Origin: an uncultured Lachnospiraceae bacterium
GTDB taxonomy: Bacteria; Bacillota; Clostridia; Lachnospirales; Lachnospiraceae
Length of the DNA: 24,051 bases
Assembly (NCBI GenBank): GCA_902764045.1
Contig: CACWUI010000004.1
Span: 1-24,051 of the forward strand
Direction: 5' to 3'
In this document: piece after piece, positions 1 through 6,846 of the stretch
Numbering within the stretch: the first letter of the stretch is position 1
How the letters are laid out: each line of letters opens with the position of its first letter
The notes under the pieces: model-generated
The model's input: the letters and a program-made list of their open reading frames with translations, nothing else
What the model was told of the DNA's origin: nothing
Database searches by the model: none
Translations under genes and position numbers: made by a program

Positions 1-560
1 TCTACCTCGGGTTTTTCAGGCTCCTTAACCTCAGGCTCTTCTACCTCGGGTTTTTCAGGCTCCTTAACCTCAGGCTCTTCTACCTCGGGTTTTTCAGGCT
101 CCTTAACCTCAGGTTCTTTTACCTCGGGTTTTTCAGGCTCCTTAACCTCAGGCTCTTTTACCTCGGGTTTTTCAGGCTCCTTAACCTCAGGCTCTTTTAC
201 CTCGGGCTTTTCAGGTTCCTTAACCTCAGGCTCTTTTACCTCGGGTTTTTCAGGTTCCTTAACCTCAGGCTCTTTTACCTCGGTTTTTTCAGGTTCCTTA
301 ACCTCAGGCTCTTTCACCTCGGGCTTTTCAGGTTCATTAACCTCAGGTTCCTTAACCTCAGGCTCTTTCACCTCGGGTTTTTCAGGTTCCTTAACCTCAG
401 GCTCTTTCACCTCGGGCTTTTCAGGTTCCTTAACCTCAGGCTCTTTCACCTCGGGCTTTTCAGGTTCCTTAACCTCAGGTTCTTTTACCTCGGGTTTTTC
501 AGGTTCCTTAACCTCAGGTTCCTTAACCTCAGGTTCTTTGACCTCGGGCTTTTCAGGAAC
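1..560 (-). repeat. In-frame 39-bp tandem repeat array (about 14 units)
   Basis: The unit is 39 bp and encodes 13 residues (EPEVKEPEKPEVK or a close variant). About fourteen PEKPEV-coding cores can be counted at 39-bp spacing. Irregular spots carry extra 15-bp EPEVK-type insertions near 333-360 and 510-540. Units fall in blocks of one variant at the V-K/E-E codons: gta-gaa-gag nearest the left edge, then gta-aaa-gag, then gtg-aaa-gag, then gta/gtc-aaa-gaa near the N-terminal side. One unit near 277 has Thr for Pro. The DNA is far more uniform than protein selection would need, which suggests recent slippage or unequal crossing-over. The array continues beyond the window. Confidence 0.95.
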
Positions 561-1340
561 TAACAGAGCCAACATATCCTCAGGAGAAATAAAGTTCTCA
601 AATCCCTTAACATAAGATACCACATTGCGATCTAAATCAACTATTTCCTGCTCTTCACATACGGTACATATAAACTTATACCCTACAATCTTTCCTGACT
701 CATCAAAAATGAAATCTTCTGAACTATTGCAACCCGGTTCCGGCATTTTTTCTTCGCCCGAATCCCTTAAACTGACATCATCTTCCTTCGGCTCATCTTT
801 TATCACGGAAAAATCAGAAGGCTTAGGCTTAGTTTTTCTTTTTTTCTTTGTGTCATCATCGTCCTGATCTTCACAAGCGCCCAAAACTGTTGTTTTCTCT
901 TCATCCGGAATATCGGGAGGTATCAAGACTGCATTAATTATATCTGCTTCTTCTTTTTTTGTATCAGTATCTGCACTTGCAACGTTATATGATACAGGTA
1001 CCTGTTGCGCGGTATTTCCCTCATCCACATCTTCATAGCCATATACATCATTAACTATCTGATATGAAGGCACGCCTACAGAGGCGGGTTCCGTCTGAAC
1101 ATTTTCATCCTCCACGGAATCTGCCCCTGCAATAAATGATTCGCCGTTACCCGACGCTTTGTTTGTGACAGTAGTCTCCTGTGTCCCGGGGGCGGTATCC
1201 TGAACCAAAACCTCCTCGTCCATTATACCGTCAACATTAGCCATGACACCAAGGCCAAAGCCATTACCCGATAAAACCCCCGCAGAAACTACGGAAGCTA
1301 TTCCTGTCGCTCCGATTGTAATTAAAGGAAATTTAATCAT
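1..1340 (-). CDS. Exported repeat protein with C-x20-C-x2-C module (partial, C-terminus outside window)
   Basis: Unrecognised family. The frame is open from 1340 to the left edge (about 446 codons). I prefer the ATG at 1340 over the one at 1346 because AGAGG then lies at normal distance, and this start aligns with the paralogue at 1576-2664. Residues 2-25 form a basic-then-hydrophobic segment, a signal peptide or anchor. Residues about 67-74 read GESFIAGAD, shared with the paralogue. An acidic, Lys-rich linker (about 157-190) precedes a cysteine module with C204, C225 and C228 (C-x20-C-x2-C). From about residue 261 the chain is a Pro/Glu/Lys/Val array with unit EPEVKEPEKPEVK that continues past the edge. 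Inference: a secreted or wall-spanning protein whose extended, highly charged stalk may hold the cysteine domain away from or near the membrane. Sorting signals, if any, would be beyond the window. Function unknown. Confidence 0.8.
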   Translation of the reverse strand, partial: MIKFPLITIGATGIASVVSAGVLSGNGFGLGVMANVDGIMDEEVLVQDTAPGTQETTVTNKASGNGESFIAGADSVEDENVQTEPASVGVPSYQIVNDVYGYEDVDEGNTAQQVPVSYNVASADTDTKKEEADIINAVLIPPDIPDEEKTTVLGACEDQDDDDTKKKRKTKPKPSDFSVIKDEPKEDDVSLRDSGEEKMPEPGCNSSEDFIFDESGKIVGYKFICTVCEEQEIVDLDRNVVSYVKGFENFISPEDMLALLVPEKPEVKEPEVKEPEVKEPEKPEVKEPEVKEPEKPEVKEPEVKEPEKPEVKEPEVKEPEKPEVKEPEVKEPEVNEPEKPEVKEPEVKEPEKTEVKEPEVKEPEKPEVKEPEVKEPEKPEVKEPEVKEPEKPEVKEPEVKEPEKPEVKEPEVKEPEKPEVEEPEVKEPEKPEVEEPEVKEPEKPEV

Positions 1341-1346
1341 AGCCAT

Positions 1347-1575
1347 TTCCTCTCAAAAAACCAAACCTCTTCTATTTGACTTAATTATACTCCACCTTTT
1401 TTAAAGTGTCAAAAGTTTTTTCACATTTTTTTCACACACTATATCTATTGACTCTCCGCTGCCCGACTCACAATCCAGTGTGTATGAGGGAAAGTAATCC
1501 GGGAAGAGCCATAAAAAACCCCCGGATTCAAAAAAGGAGACTTGAGAACTACGTCCCCTGTCTCCCGATTTATAT
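1347..1575. other. Intergenic region between the two paralogues
   Basis: Besides the promoter at 1384-1412, this gap holds an inverted repeat (AATCCGGG at 1496-1503 with CCCGGATT at 1521-1528). It also holds a half copy of the GTCCCC/TGTCTCCC repeat family at 1551-1567, directly after the stop of the upstream gene. The small reading frame crossing this stretch is not supported. Confidence 0.6.
1384..1412 (-). promoter_or_regulatory. Consensus sigma-A promoter of the repeat-protein gene
   Basis: Read on the minus strand, TTGACA (1407-1412), a 17-nt spacer and TATAAT (1384-1389) match the consensus perfectly. The site lies about 40 nt upstream of the start at 1340. Confidence 0.88.
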
Positions 1576-2664
1576 TTAAAACTCCGAAATCTCTTCACCG
1601 GCTTCTTCATCAGGTTCTTCAAAGTCAGTATTTTCATTATCTGTGTCGCAACAATCCTCTATAACATGATAATCTTCAGTTCCACAGACTTCGCACCTGT
1701 TTATGACACCGATCAATTCTCCATCATCCGAATAAACTCCATCTTCAGTAGATGCACATCCAAGTTTTTCAATGACACCGTCTTCATCCGGATCCTCCGG
1801 ATAATCTTTGTCTTCATTATCTTCTATGATCTCTGCTTCTTCTATCTCCTGATGACCCAATAAATTTTCCTCAGCATATCTGCCGGACAACATGGCAATT
1901 GCATCCTCTTTTGTAAATGATAAATAATCATCCCCTGAAACAGAATAAATAAGATTTCCGTCCGAATCGAAAACATCCCTTTCCTGACAAACAAAACAGG
2001 TCCCCATACTTCCTATTTCTTCACCTGTTTCGGAATAAAGAAGAATCCCCATGCTCGCACATCCCATACGCGCTTCCGGTTCGCACATGTCTTCCTCCTG
2101 CTCTGCAGGCGCTTCGGGTGCTTCGTACTCTTCCGGTACATCAACAACTTCTTTTGAAGGTACGACCACCGGTTGTCTTACAGGCTTTTTCACTGTAACT
2201 GACTCTGCCGGCATCTCAGCTGCTACCGTAACCTTTTTGGCAGAAGGTATTACGGTATCGGTAATTGCAGGTAAAACCATCTCTTCGGATGGTCTTGAAT
2301 TTTCATATGATACCGGGGTTTGAAAGTATGTTGTTTCGCTTTCATCGGTAACCGCAATCGGATCTGATACAGGCATTTCATATGAAACCGCATCCCCCGC
2401 AGTTTCTTCATTTTCCATACCCGATCCCGGGGAAACTAAAGCATCCGCTCCCGCGATAATAGCCTCTCCTCTGTTTTGAACTTCCTGATCGACAGCGCTC
2501 TCCGTAACTGTCTGAGCCTCTTCCGTAGGATGAGCATCAGCTATTATCCCGCTTACGGAAGCAATAAATCCTTCTTTAATAAAACCGTTTCCCGTGGAAA
2601 CGGTTCCTATGATAACGGCCGCTGCTCCTGCAACACCCATTGTGATCAAAGCAGTTTTTTTCAT
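1576..2664 (-). CDS. Exported acidic protein with two C-x20-C-x2-C modules, paralogue of the gene at 1-1340
   Basis: Unrecognised family, 362 residues. The ATG at 2664 is preceded by GGAGAGG. Residues 2-22 form a Lys-start hydrophobic segment (signal peptide or N-terminal anchor) followed by TGNGF, matching SGNGF in the paralogue. GEAIIAGAD lies at about 66-74. A Val/Pro/Lys-rich middle (130-190) may be an extended linker. Two copies of the cysteine module follow: C202/C223/C226 and C303/C324/C327, both C-x20-C-x2-C. Each has the inner pattern GCAS, then an aromatic-S-(D/E)-x-G-E-x-I-G segment, then C-x-V-C. The region between the modules and the C-terminus are strongly acidic. It lacks the long 13-residue array of its neighbour. 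The pair looks like a tandem duplication that diverged in linker and module number. The cysteine triplets could bind metal or form disulfides; the sequence does not decide. Confidence 0.85.
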   Translation of the reverse strand: MKKTALITMGVAGAAAVIIGTVSTGNGFIKEGFIASVSGIIADAHPTEEAQTVTESAVDQEVQNRGEAIIAGADALVSPGSGMENEETAGDAVSYEMPVSDPIAVTDESETTYFQTPVSYENSRPSEEMVLPAITDTVIPSAKKVTVAAEMPAESVTVKKPVRQPVVVPSKEVVDVPEEYEAPEAPAEQEEDMCEPEARMGCASMGILLYSETGEEIGSMGTCFVCQERDVFDSDGNLIYSVSGDDYLSFTKEDAIAMLSGRYAEENLLGHQEIEEAEIIEDNEDKDYPEDPDEDGVIEKLGCASTEDGVYSDDGELIGVINRCEVCGTEDYHVIEDCCDTDNENTDFEEPDEEAGEEISEF

Positions 2665-2708
2665 TTTATCCTCTCCTATAGAATATCAAACCGATTTGTT
2701 TTGAGTTG

Positions 2709-2738
2709 ATTTTAATACTCAACACCGGAAGATGTCAA
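2709..2738 (-). promoter_or_regulatory. Promoter of the two-module cysteine protein gene
   Basis: On the minus strand TTGACA (2733-2738) is followed after 18 nt by TAAAAT (2709-2714). The segment shares GGTG-nn-GAGTAT with the promoter of the paralogue, so the promoter seems to have been duplicated with the gene. Confidence 0.7.
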
Positions 2739-2757
2739 GTTTTTTTATTAAGTGAGT

Positions 2758-2808
2758 CCGGGGGACGGTTTTCTGTCTTCCTCTGGGAGACTGAGAACTG
2801 TCCCCCGG
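2758..2808. repeat. Palindromic GGGGGAC element A
   Basis: Two 24-nt arms (2758-2781 and 2785-2808) separated by TCT pair with only a few mismatches. The arms begin CCGGGGGAC and end GTCCCCCGG. The core resembles element B at 2842-2882. No T-run follows on either strand, so it is not a plain terminator. Confidence 0.8.
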
Positions 2809-2841
2809 TATTTGAGTTTAATGATAGCCTCAGGACACGAT

Positions 2842-2882
2842 GACGGTTTTTGTGTCTCCCTTTGGGAGACACAAAAACCGTC
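2842..2882. repeat. Perfect palindrome, GACGGTTTTTGTGTCTCCC element B
   Basis: Two perfectly complementary 19-nt arms (2842-2860 and 2864-2882) flank a TTT loop. Half copies of the same family (CGTCCCC, TGTCTCCC) follow at about 2883-2951, right up to the stop codon of the lipoprotein gene. I see no T-tract next to it. It resembles REP or REPIN-type intergenic repeats. Confidence 0.85.
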
Positions 2883-2952
2883 CCCGAGTCCCTTCGAGGC
2901 AAAAAACGTCCCCATGTCCCTATAGACGCAAGACCCGTTCCCTGTCTCCCGT

Positions 2953-3588
2953 TTATTTTCCTGCAAAGGTCACATAATCTGTTGTCAATAATTCCGCTGC
3001 TTCAGCCGGCGTTATTTCCTTATCGGAAAGATACTCTACCACGCCATAGCAAGCGGTACTGTCCCCTTCGCCTATGTTGGAATAAACTGCGGTATAAAAG
3101 CTTCCCGTAGCATTCTTTCCCGTTGCAAAATACATGTCACCGGTTTTTCCCGCATCACCGTCGGTAAGGCTTGCGGCAACGGACTCCAGGCTTGCCTGTA
3201 CGGAATGGGTAGTCATGTTGTCCTGAACGGAATATTTGTAATTACTGTTGTCTGATACATAATATAAAGATGTGCCCGACTCTTTAAATCCATCCTTTAA
3301 CTTATTTACATATACATCATAAAATTCGCTGGCATTCGTAACCTTCTCAACACCGTTAAAATCTGCAGGGGCAGTCTTCGCCTCTGTAGTTTCTGCCTTT
3401 TCGGTGTTTTCGGCAGTGGTAGTAGCTTCTGAGTCCGTGGATGACCCAGTTGCAGTGGCAGATTCCGTCACTGTTGTTGACTCTGTGGTCGTTGACTCCG
3501 TTGTGCCCTCCTCCGGTTTGCTTCCGCACCCCACCAGAGCTACGGCAAGAACTGCGATTCCCGAAACGGCAATGATCGATCTCTTCAT
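2953..3588 (-). CDS. Putative lipoprotein of unknown function
   Basis: The reading frame extends to 3612, but the ATG at 3588 has AGGAGG eight bases upstream and gives a typical lipoprotein start. It has MKRS, a hydrophobic stretch and the lipobox LVGC with lipidated C21 (211 residues). Residues 23-75 are a Thr/Ser/Glu-rich linker of the kind that spans the cell wall. Residues 76-211 form a compact domain that I do not recognise, rich in Tyr, Asn and Ser, with one Cys at about 180. By family knowledge the mature protein should sit on the outer face of the membrane. The gene has its own promoter and lies next to two other exported proteins on the same strand, but nothing in the sequence shows a shared role. 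Confidence 0.85.
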   Translation of the reverse strand: MKRSIIAVSGIAVLAVALVGCGSKPEEGTTESTTTESTTVTESATATGSSTDSEATTTAENTEKAETTEAKTAPADFNGVEKVTNASEFYDVYVNKLKDGFKESGTSLYYVSDNSNYKYSVQDNMTTHSVQASLESVAASLTDGDAGKTGDMYFATGKNATGSFYTAVYSNIGEGDSTACYGVVEYLSDKEITPAEAAELLTTDYVTFAGK

Positions 3589-3629
3589 AAGTAATCTTCC
3601 TCCTTTTTGCATTTACAAACTGCCCCTAT

Positions 3630-3658
3630 ATTATAAAACCGCACCGGTTTTATTGCAA
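3630..3658 (-). promoter_or_regulatory. Promoter of the lipoprotein gene, with dyad in the spacer
   Basis: On the minus strand TTGCAA (3653-3658), a 17-nt spacer and TATAAT (3630-3635). The spacer contains the inverted repeat AAAACCG-N3-CGGTTTT (3635-3651). That repeat could also act as a weak terminator for hydF, whose stop is 12 nt upstream, or as an operator. Confidence 0.75.
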
Positions 3659-3662
3659 TTAT

Positions 3663-4910
3663 TTATAAATCTTCAATCTCCGGCAAGGGCGCGATCGAGC
3701 GATCAAGAATCCCGTTCATATACGCGATGGAAATTCCGTAATTGGTTATGGGATCTTTTTTTTCTTCGGCGGTCATCAACCTGCTCTGCATTTCCTTTTC
3801 GTTTAACATGCATCCTCCGCAATGCAGGATAAGCTTATATTTTGAAAGATCCTCCGGATAACCGTGCCCCGACGAAGTCTCGATATTGATTTTTTTCCCC
3901 GTGTACTTTGCAAGGAGCCTTGGCAGTTTCACAGTACCGATGTCCTCACAGTGCCTGTGATGTGTGCAGCCTTCAGCCACCAGGACCGTGTCTCCGTCCT
4001 CCAGTGTATCTATCACCTTTGCTCCGGTCACCTGGGGAAAAAGGGTTCCCTTGTATCGCGCCATTATTATGGAAAAAGAAGTTAAGGGTATATGCTCCGG
4101 CACAATCCCGTCTGTTTCTTTAAATACCTGGCTGTCAGTAACCACAAGGGCAGGTCTTGTAATATCGTCTTTTGAAGGATCACACCAGTCCGGATGCCTT
4201 TCAAAATATTCTTTTAATTCCGTATCCTTTATACATACCGCATTCCCGCCTGCCTCAAGCACATCACGGATCACCTGCTGCTGGGGAAGTATCAGGCGGC
4301 CTTTAGGCGCAGACTCATCTATTGGAATAACAAGCACCACCGTGTCACCGGGATTGATCAGATCAGACACCATAAGTCTTTCTTCATGTCTTTTCTTAAC
4401 GTCCCTGCCTGCGGCAATGATGGCTTTCTTCAGTTCCGTAAGGCCTGTTTTTTCAAAAGCGCTTACATATACGGGTTCCCTGCCGAACCCCGTTATATCT
4501 TCTTTGATCCCTTCGGATTTGTTTGCAGCTAAAACATAAGGCTTTCCCGCCGACTCACATCTTTTTATAAAATCCTTTAAAAATTCTTTTGAGGTTTCAG
4601 ACTTATCCTGTGCATCGATCACTATGACCGCAATGTCGGTTCTGTTAAAGATCTCATTGCTTCGTTTCACCCTGAGTTCGCCGATATCGGAATCATCGTC
4701 CAGCCCCGGAGTATCGATCACCGCCACGGGTCCCAGATCTCCCAGCTCCATTGTCTTAAGGACCGGGTCTGTGGTGGTGCCCTTTTTTTCGGACACCACG
4801 GAAACATCCTGTCCCGTAAGGGCATTTATAAGTGATGATTTACCCGCGTTGGTACATCCGAAGAAACCTATCTGTATCCGTTCGGATACGGGCGTGTCGT
4901 TTAAACCCAT
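3663..4910 (-). CDS. hydF: [FeFe]-hydrogenase maturation GTPase HydF
   Basis: HydF is the scaffold GTPase on which the diiron subcluster of the [FeFe]-hydrogenase H-cluster is assembled before transfer to the apo-enzyme. Seen in the 415-residue protein: P-loop GCTNAGKS (18-25), DTPG (66-69) and NKSE (130-133) of the G domain, a middle dimerisation region, and a C-terminal iron-sulfur region with C315-x-H317 and H363-C364-x2-C367. This is the HydF cluster signature. The frame could start at a GTG at 4919, but the ATG at 4910 sits eight bases after AGGAGG and is preferred. It lies just downstream of the hydrogenase gene with a hairpin between, so it is probably transcribed separately. The other maturases HydE and HydG are not in this window. 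Confidence 0.95.
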   Translation of the reverse strand: MGLNDTPVSERIQIGFFGCTNAGKSSLINALTGQDVSVVSEKKGTTTDPVLKTMELGDLGPVAVIDTPGLDDDSDIGELRVKRSNEIFNRTDIAVIVIDAQDKSETSKEFLKDFIKRCESAGKPYVLAANKSEGIKEDITGFGREPVYVSAFEKTGLTELKKAIIAAGRDVKKRHEERLMVSDLINPGDTVVLVIPIDESAPKGRLILPQQQVIRDVLEAGGNAVCIKDTELKEYFERHPDWCDPSKDDITRPALVVTDSQVFKETDGIVPEHIPLTSFSIIMARYKGTLFPQVTGAKVIDTLEDGDTVLVAEGCTHHRHCEDIGTVKLPRLLAKYTGKKINIETSSGHGYPEDLSKYKLILHCGGCMLNEKEMQSRLMTAEEKKDPITNYGISIAYMNGILDRSIAPLPEIEDL

Positions 4911-4936
4911 ATGAGTCACCTCCTGTAGTATGTTTT

Positions 4937-4942
4937 ATTATA
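4937..4942 (-). promoter_or_regulatory. Possible -10 element for hydF
   Basis: TATAAT on the minus strand, about 26 nt upstream of the ATG at 4910. No good -35 box is visible, so this is tentative. Confidence 0.4.
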
Positions 4943-4991
4943 TTATGGAGAAAAATAAATATAAAGTGTAATTCGGGGACGATTTCCCTTA

Positions 4992-5063
4992 AAGAAAAGA
5001 CAAGCATTCATGCGCCTTATTTTGTGAAGCAAAATACAGCGCCTGAATGCCTGGTCTTTTCTT
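4992..5063. terminator. Long hairpin between hydrogenase gene and hydF, member of a two-copy family
   Basis: Arms of 24-25 nt (4992-5015 and 5039-5063) pair almost fully around an inner hairpin TATTTTG/CAAAATA. The outer ends are A-rich on one side and T-rich on the other, so it can terminate in both directions, mainly for the hydrogenase operon ending at 5110. The apical part is nearly identical to the hairpin at 17398-17470. Confidence 0.75.
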
Positions 5064-5109
5064 AATTATGATTATTTTTTGAGATTATTATACTACTAAA
5101 ACTTCTTTA

Positions 5110-6846
5110 TCACTCTTCCCCGAACATCTTCCAACCGTGATGATCCGTGTGAAGAAGGTGATGTGACTTCTCTGAAAGAGGCGCCGTAAGGTAATCCTTA
5201 TAGATGGCTGTGATGGAAGGATTCTCATGGGAGAAACGAAGCTGCATGTTCTTATCCTGGGTATAAAGCCAGTCAGCTCTCTCCTCCTGCATACTGAAGC
5301 CGTCAACTATAGGCTGACCGCCTCCGTTTACACAACCACCGGGGCAGGCCATGACCTCTACAAAGTGGTACTCAACCTCTCCCTTTCTGAGTGCATCAAG
5401 AAGCTTGTCTGTGGCACCAAGTGTATGAGCCACGGCAATCTTAAGAGTGGTTCCCGCAAGTTCAAACTCATACTCTCTCCATTCATTCTGACCACGGACT
5501 TCTTTGAATGCGTCAGGATCACAGTTCTCGCCTGTTACAAGGAAGTATGCGCTACGAAGGGCAGCCTCCATAACACCACCGGTGGCACCGAAGATGTTAC
5601 CGGCACCTGAACCGATACCAAGCGGCTTGTCAAGCTCTGTCTCCTCAATGGCTGCGGGGATGATGTGTGCGATCTCGATCATCCTGTCAACCTCACGGTT
5701 TGTAAGGGAAAGATCCACATCCTGGTCACCGCATGCATCATTAAGATTAGGTATATCGCACTCATGCTTCTTTGCAAGGCAGGGCATAACCGATACACAG
5801 AATATTTTGCCCGGATCTACACCGAGGATCTCAGCATAGTAGCTCTTTGCCACGGCACCGAACATTCCCTGGGGTGACTTGGCTGTGGAGAGCTGGCTTG
5901 TAAACTCGGGATAATGAGCCTTTACATGTCTTACCCATGCAGGACAGCATGAAGTAAACATGGGGAACTTCTCATTTTCCGCATTCTTAAGCTTTTCTAC
6001 GAACTCGCTTCCCTCTTCCATAATGGTAAGGTCGGCGGTGAAGTTGGTATCAAAGACATAATCAATGCCCATCATCTTAAATGCCGTGCAAAGTCTCTCT
6101 ACGGTTGCAAACTCGGGCTTGAGTCCGAAGGGCTCGCCCCATGCTGTTCTGATAGAGGGAGCGATCTGCATAACTACGATCTTTTCGGGATCCTCGATAG
6201 CCTCGAAAAGTCTGTCTGTATCGTCTCTCTCACGAAGAGCACCTACGGGACAATGCTTGATGCACTGACCGCAAAGTGCGCAACCTGATTCCTCAAGGCA
6301 GTTTGCCTTAGGGTTCACACCTACGGTTGTACGTGATCCTGTATTGATAACATCCCAAACGTGTGAGTTCTGGATATTGTCACAAACCTGCACGCAGCGC
6401 ATGCACTTGATGCACTTGGAATCATCCCTGATAAGAGGATAATCCTTGTTAAACTTAGGCATGGGAACTTCCTTGTCATATGAAAGTCCCTGGATATTCA
6501 GGTCGTTTGAGATCCTCTGAAGAGAACAGTTGCCGCTTCTTACACAGGTAGCACAATTGGAATCATGCTGTGAAAGGATAAGCTCCACGTTTGTTCTTCT
6601 TGCTTTTCTTGCCTTGGGGCTGTTGGTCTTTATGACCATACCCTCATCAACAGTATTGTTGCATGCCGTAAAAAGCTTGTCGTATCCTTCTACTTCCACT
6701 ACACAGACACGACACGCGCCGATCTCATTAAGTCCTTCCCAATAGCAAAGTGTGGGGATCTTTACTCCGGCCATGGCAGCGGCGCGTAAAATAGTAGTCT
6801 TCTCAGGTACCTGTACCTGCTTTCCGTCTATTGTTACATTTACCAT
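5110..6846 (-). CDS. hydA: [FeFe]-hydrogenase catalytic subunit, M3 type
   Basis: Catalyses reversible H2 formation or oxidation in the cytoplasm. The 578-residue length matches clostridial single-chain hydrogenase (CpI, 574). Domains in order: N-terminal [2Fe-2S] domain (C34, C45, C48, C62); His-Cys [4Fe-4S] site (H94, C98, C101, C107); two [4Fe-4S] ferredoxin sites (C145/148/151/155 and C189/192/195/199); H-cluster domain with TSCCPAW (C300, C301), MPCLAKKHE (C356, E362) and EVMACPGGC (C501, C505); then the small-subunit-like tail. All H-cluster ligands and the proton-relay Cys are present. The ATG at 6846 overlaps the stop of the upstream flavoprotein gene by 7 nt (ATGGTAA) and has AGGAG at good distance, so the two are translationally coupled. 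The context suggests electrons pass to or from the adjacent flavoprotein, as in hydrogenases linked to glutamate synthase-like enzymes. The partner is inference. Confidence 0.95.
   Translation of the reverse strand: MVNVTIDGKQVQVPEKTTILRAAAMAGVKIPTLCYWEGLNEIGACRVCVVEVEGYDKLFTACNNTVDEGMVIKTNSPKARKARRTNVELILSQHDSNCATCVRSGNCSLQRISNDLNIQGLSYDKEVPMPKFNKDYPLIRDDSKCIKCMRCVQVCDNIQNSHVWDVINTGSRTTVGVNPKANCLEESGCALCGQCIKHCPVGALRERDDTDRLFEAIEDPEKIVVMQIAPSIRTAWGEPFGLKPEFATVERLCTAFKMMGIDYVFDTNFTADLTIMEEGSEFVEKLKNAENEKFPMFTSCCPAWVRHVKAHYPEFTSQLSTAKSPQGMFGAVAKSYYAEILGVDPGKIFCVSVMPCLAKKHECDIPNLNDACGDQDVDLSLTNREVDRMIEIAHIIPAAIEETELDKPLGIGSGAGNIFGATGGVMEAALRSAYFLVTGENCDPDAFKEVRGQNEWREYEFELAGTTLKIAVAHTLGATDKLLDALRKGEVEYHFVEVMACPGGCVNGGGQPIVDGFSMQEERADWLYTQDKNMQLRFSHENPSITAIYKDYLTAPLSEKSHHLLHTDHHGWKMFGEE

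Noticed and set aside
1..560. CRISPR-like array of regular repeats
   Set aside because: The repeats are contiguous with no unique spacers and encode an in-frame peptide joined to the upstream coding sequence.
1401..1637. Small minus-strand reading frame of 78 codons
   Set aside because: It overlaps the 3' end of the cysteine-protein gene in another frame, runs through promoter and repeat sequence, and has no ribosome site.
2842..2882. Perfect palindrome as a rho-independent terminator
   Set aside because: No T-run follows on either strand and related half copies lie around it, so a repeat-family explanation fits better.
2748..2966. Minus-strand reading frame of 72 codons
   Set aside because: It consists of the palindromic intergenic repeats and overlaps the lipoprotein stop; its composition is not protein-like.
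3589..3612. Longer start for the lipoprotein
   Set aside because: The upstream ATG would place the AGGAGG ribosome site inside the coding sequence and add a non-signal-like extension before the lipoprotein signal.
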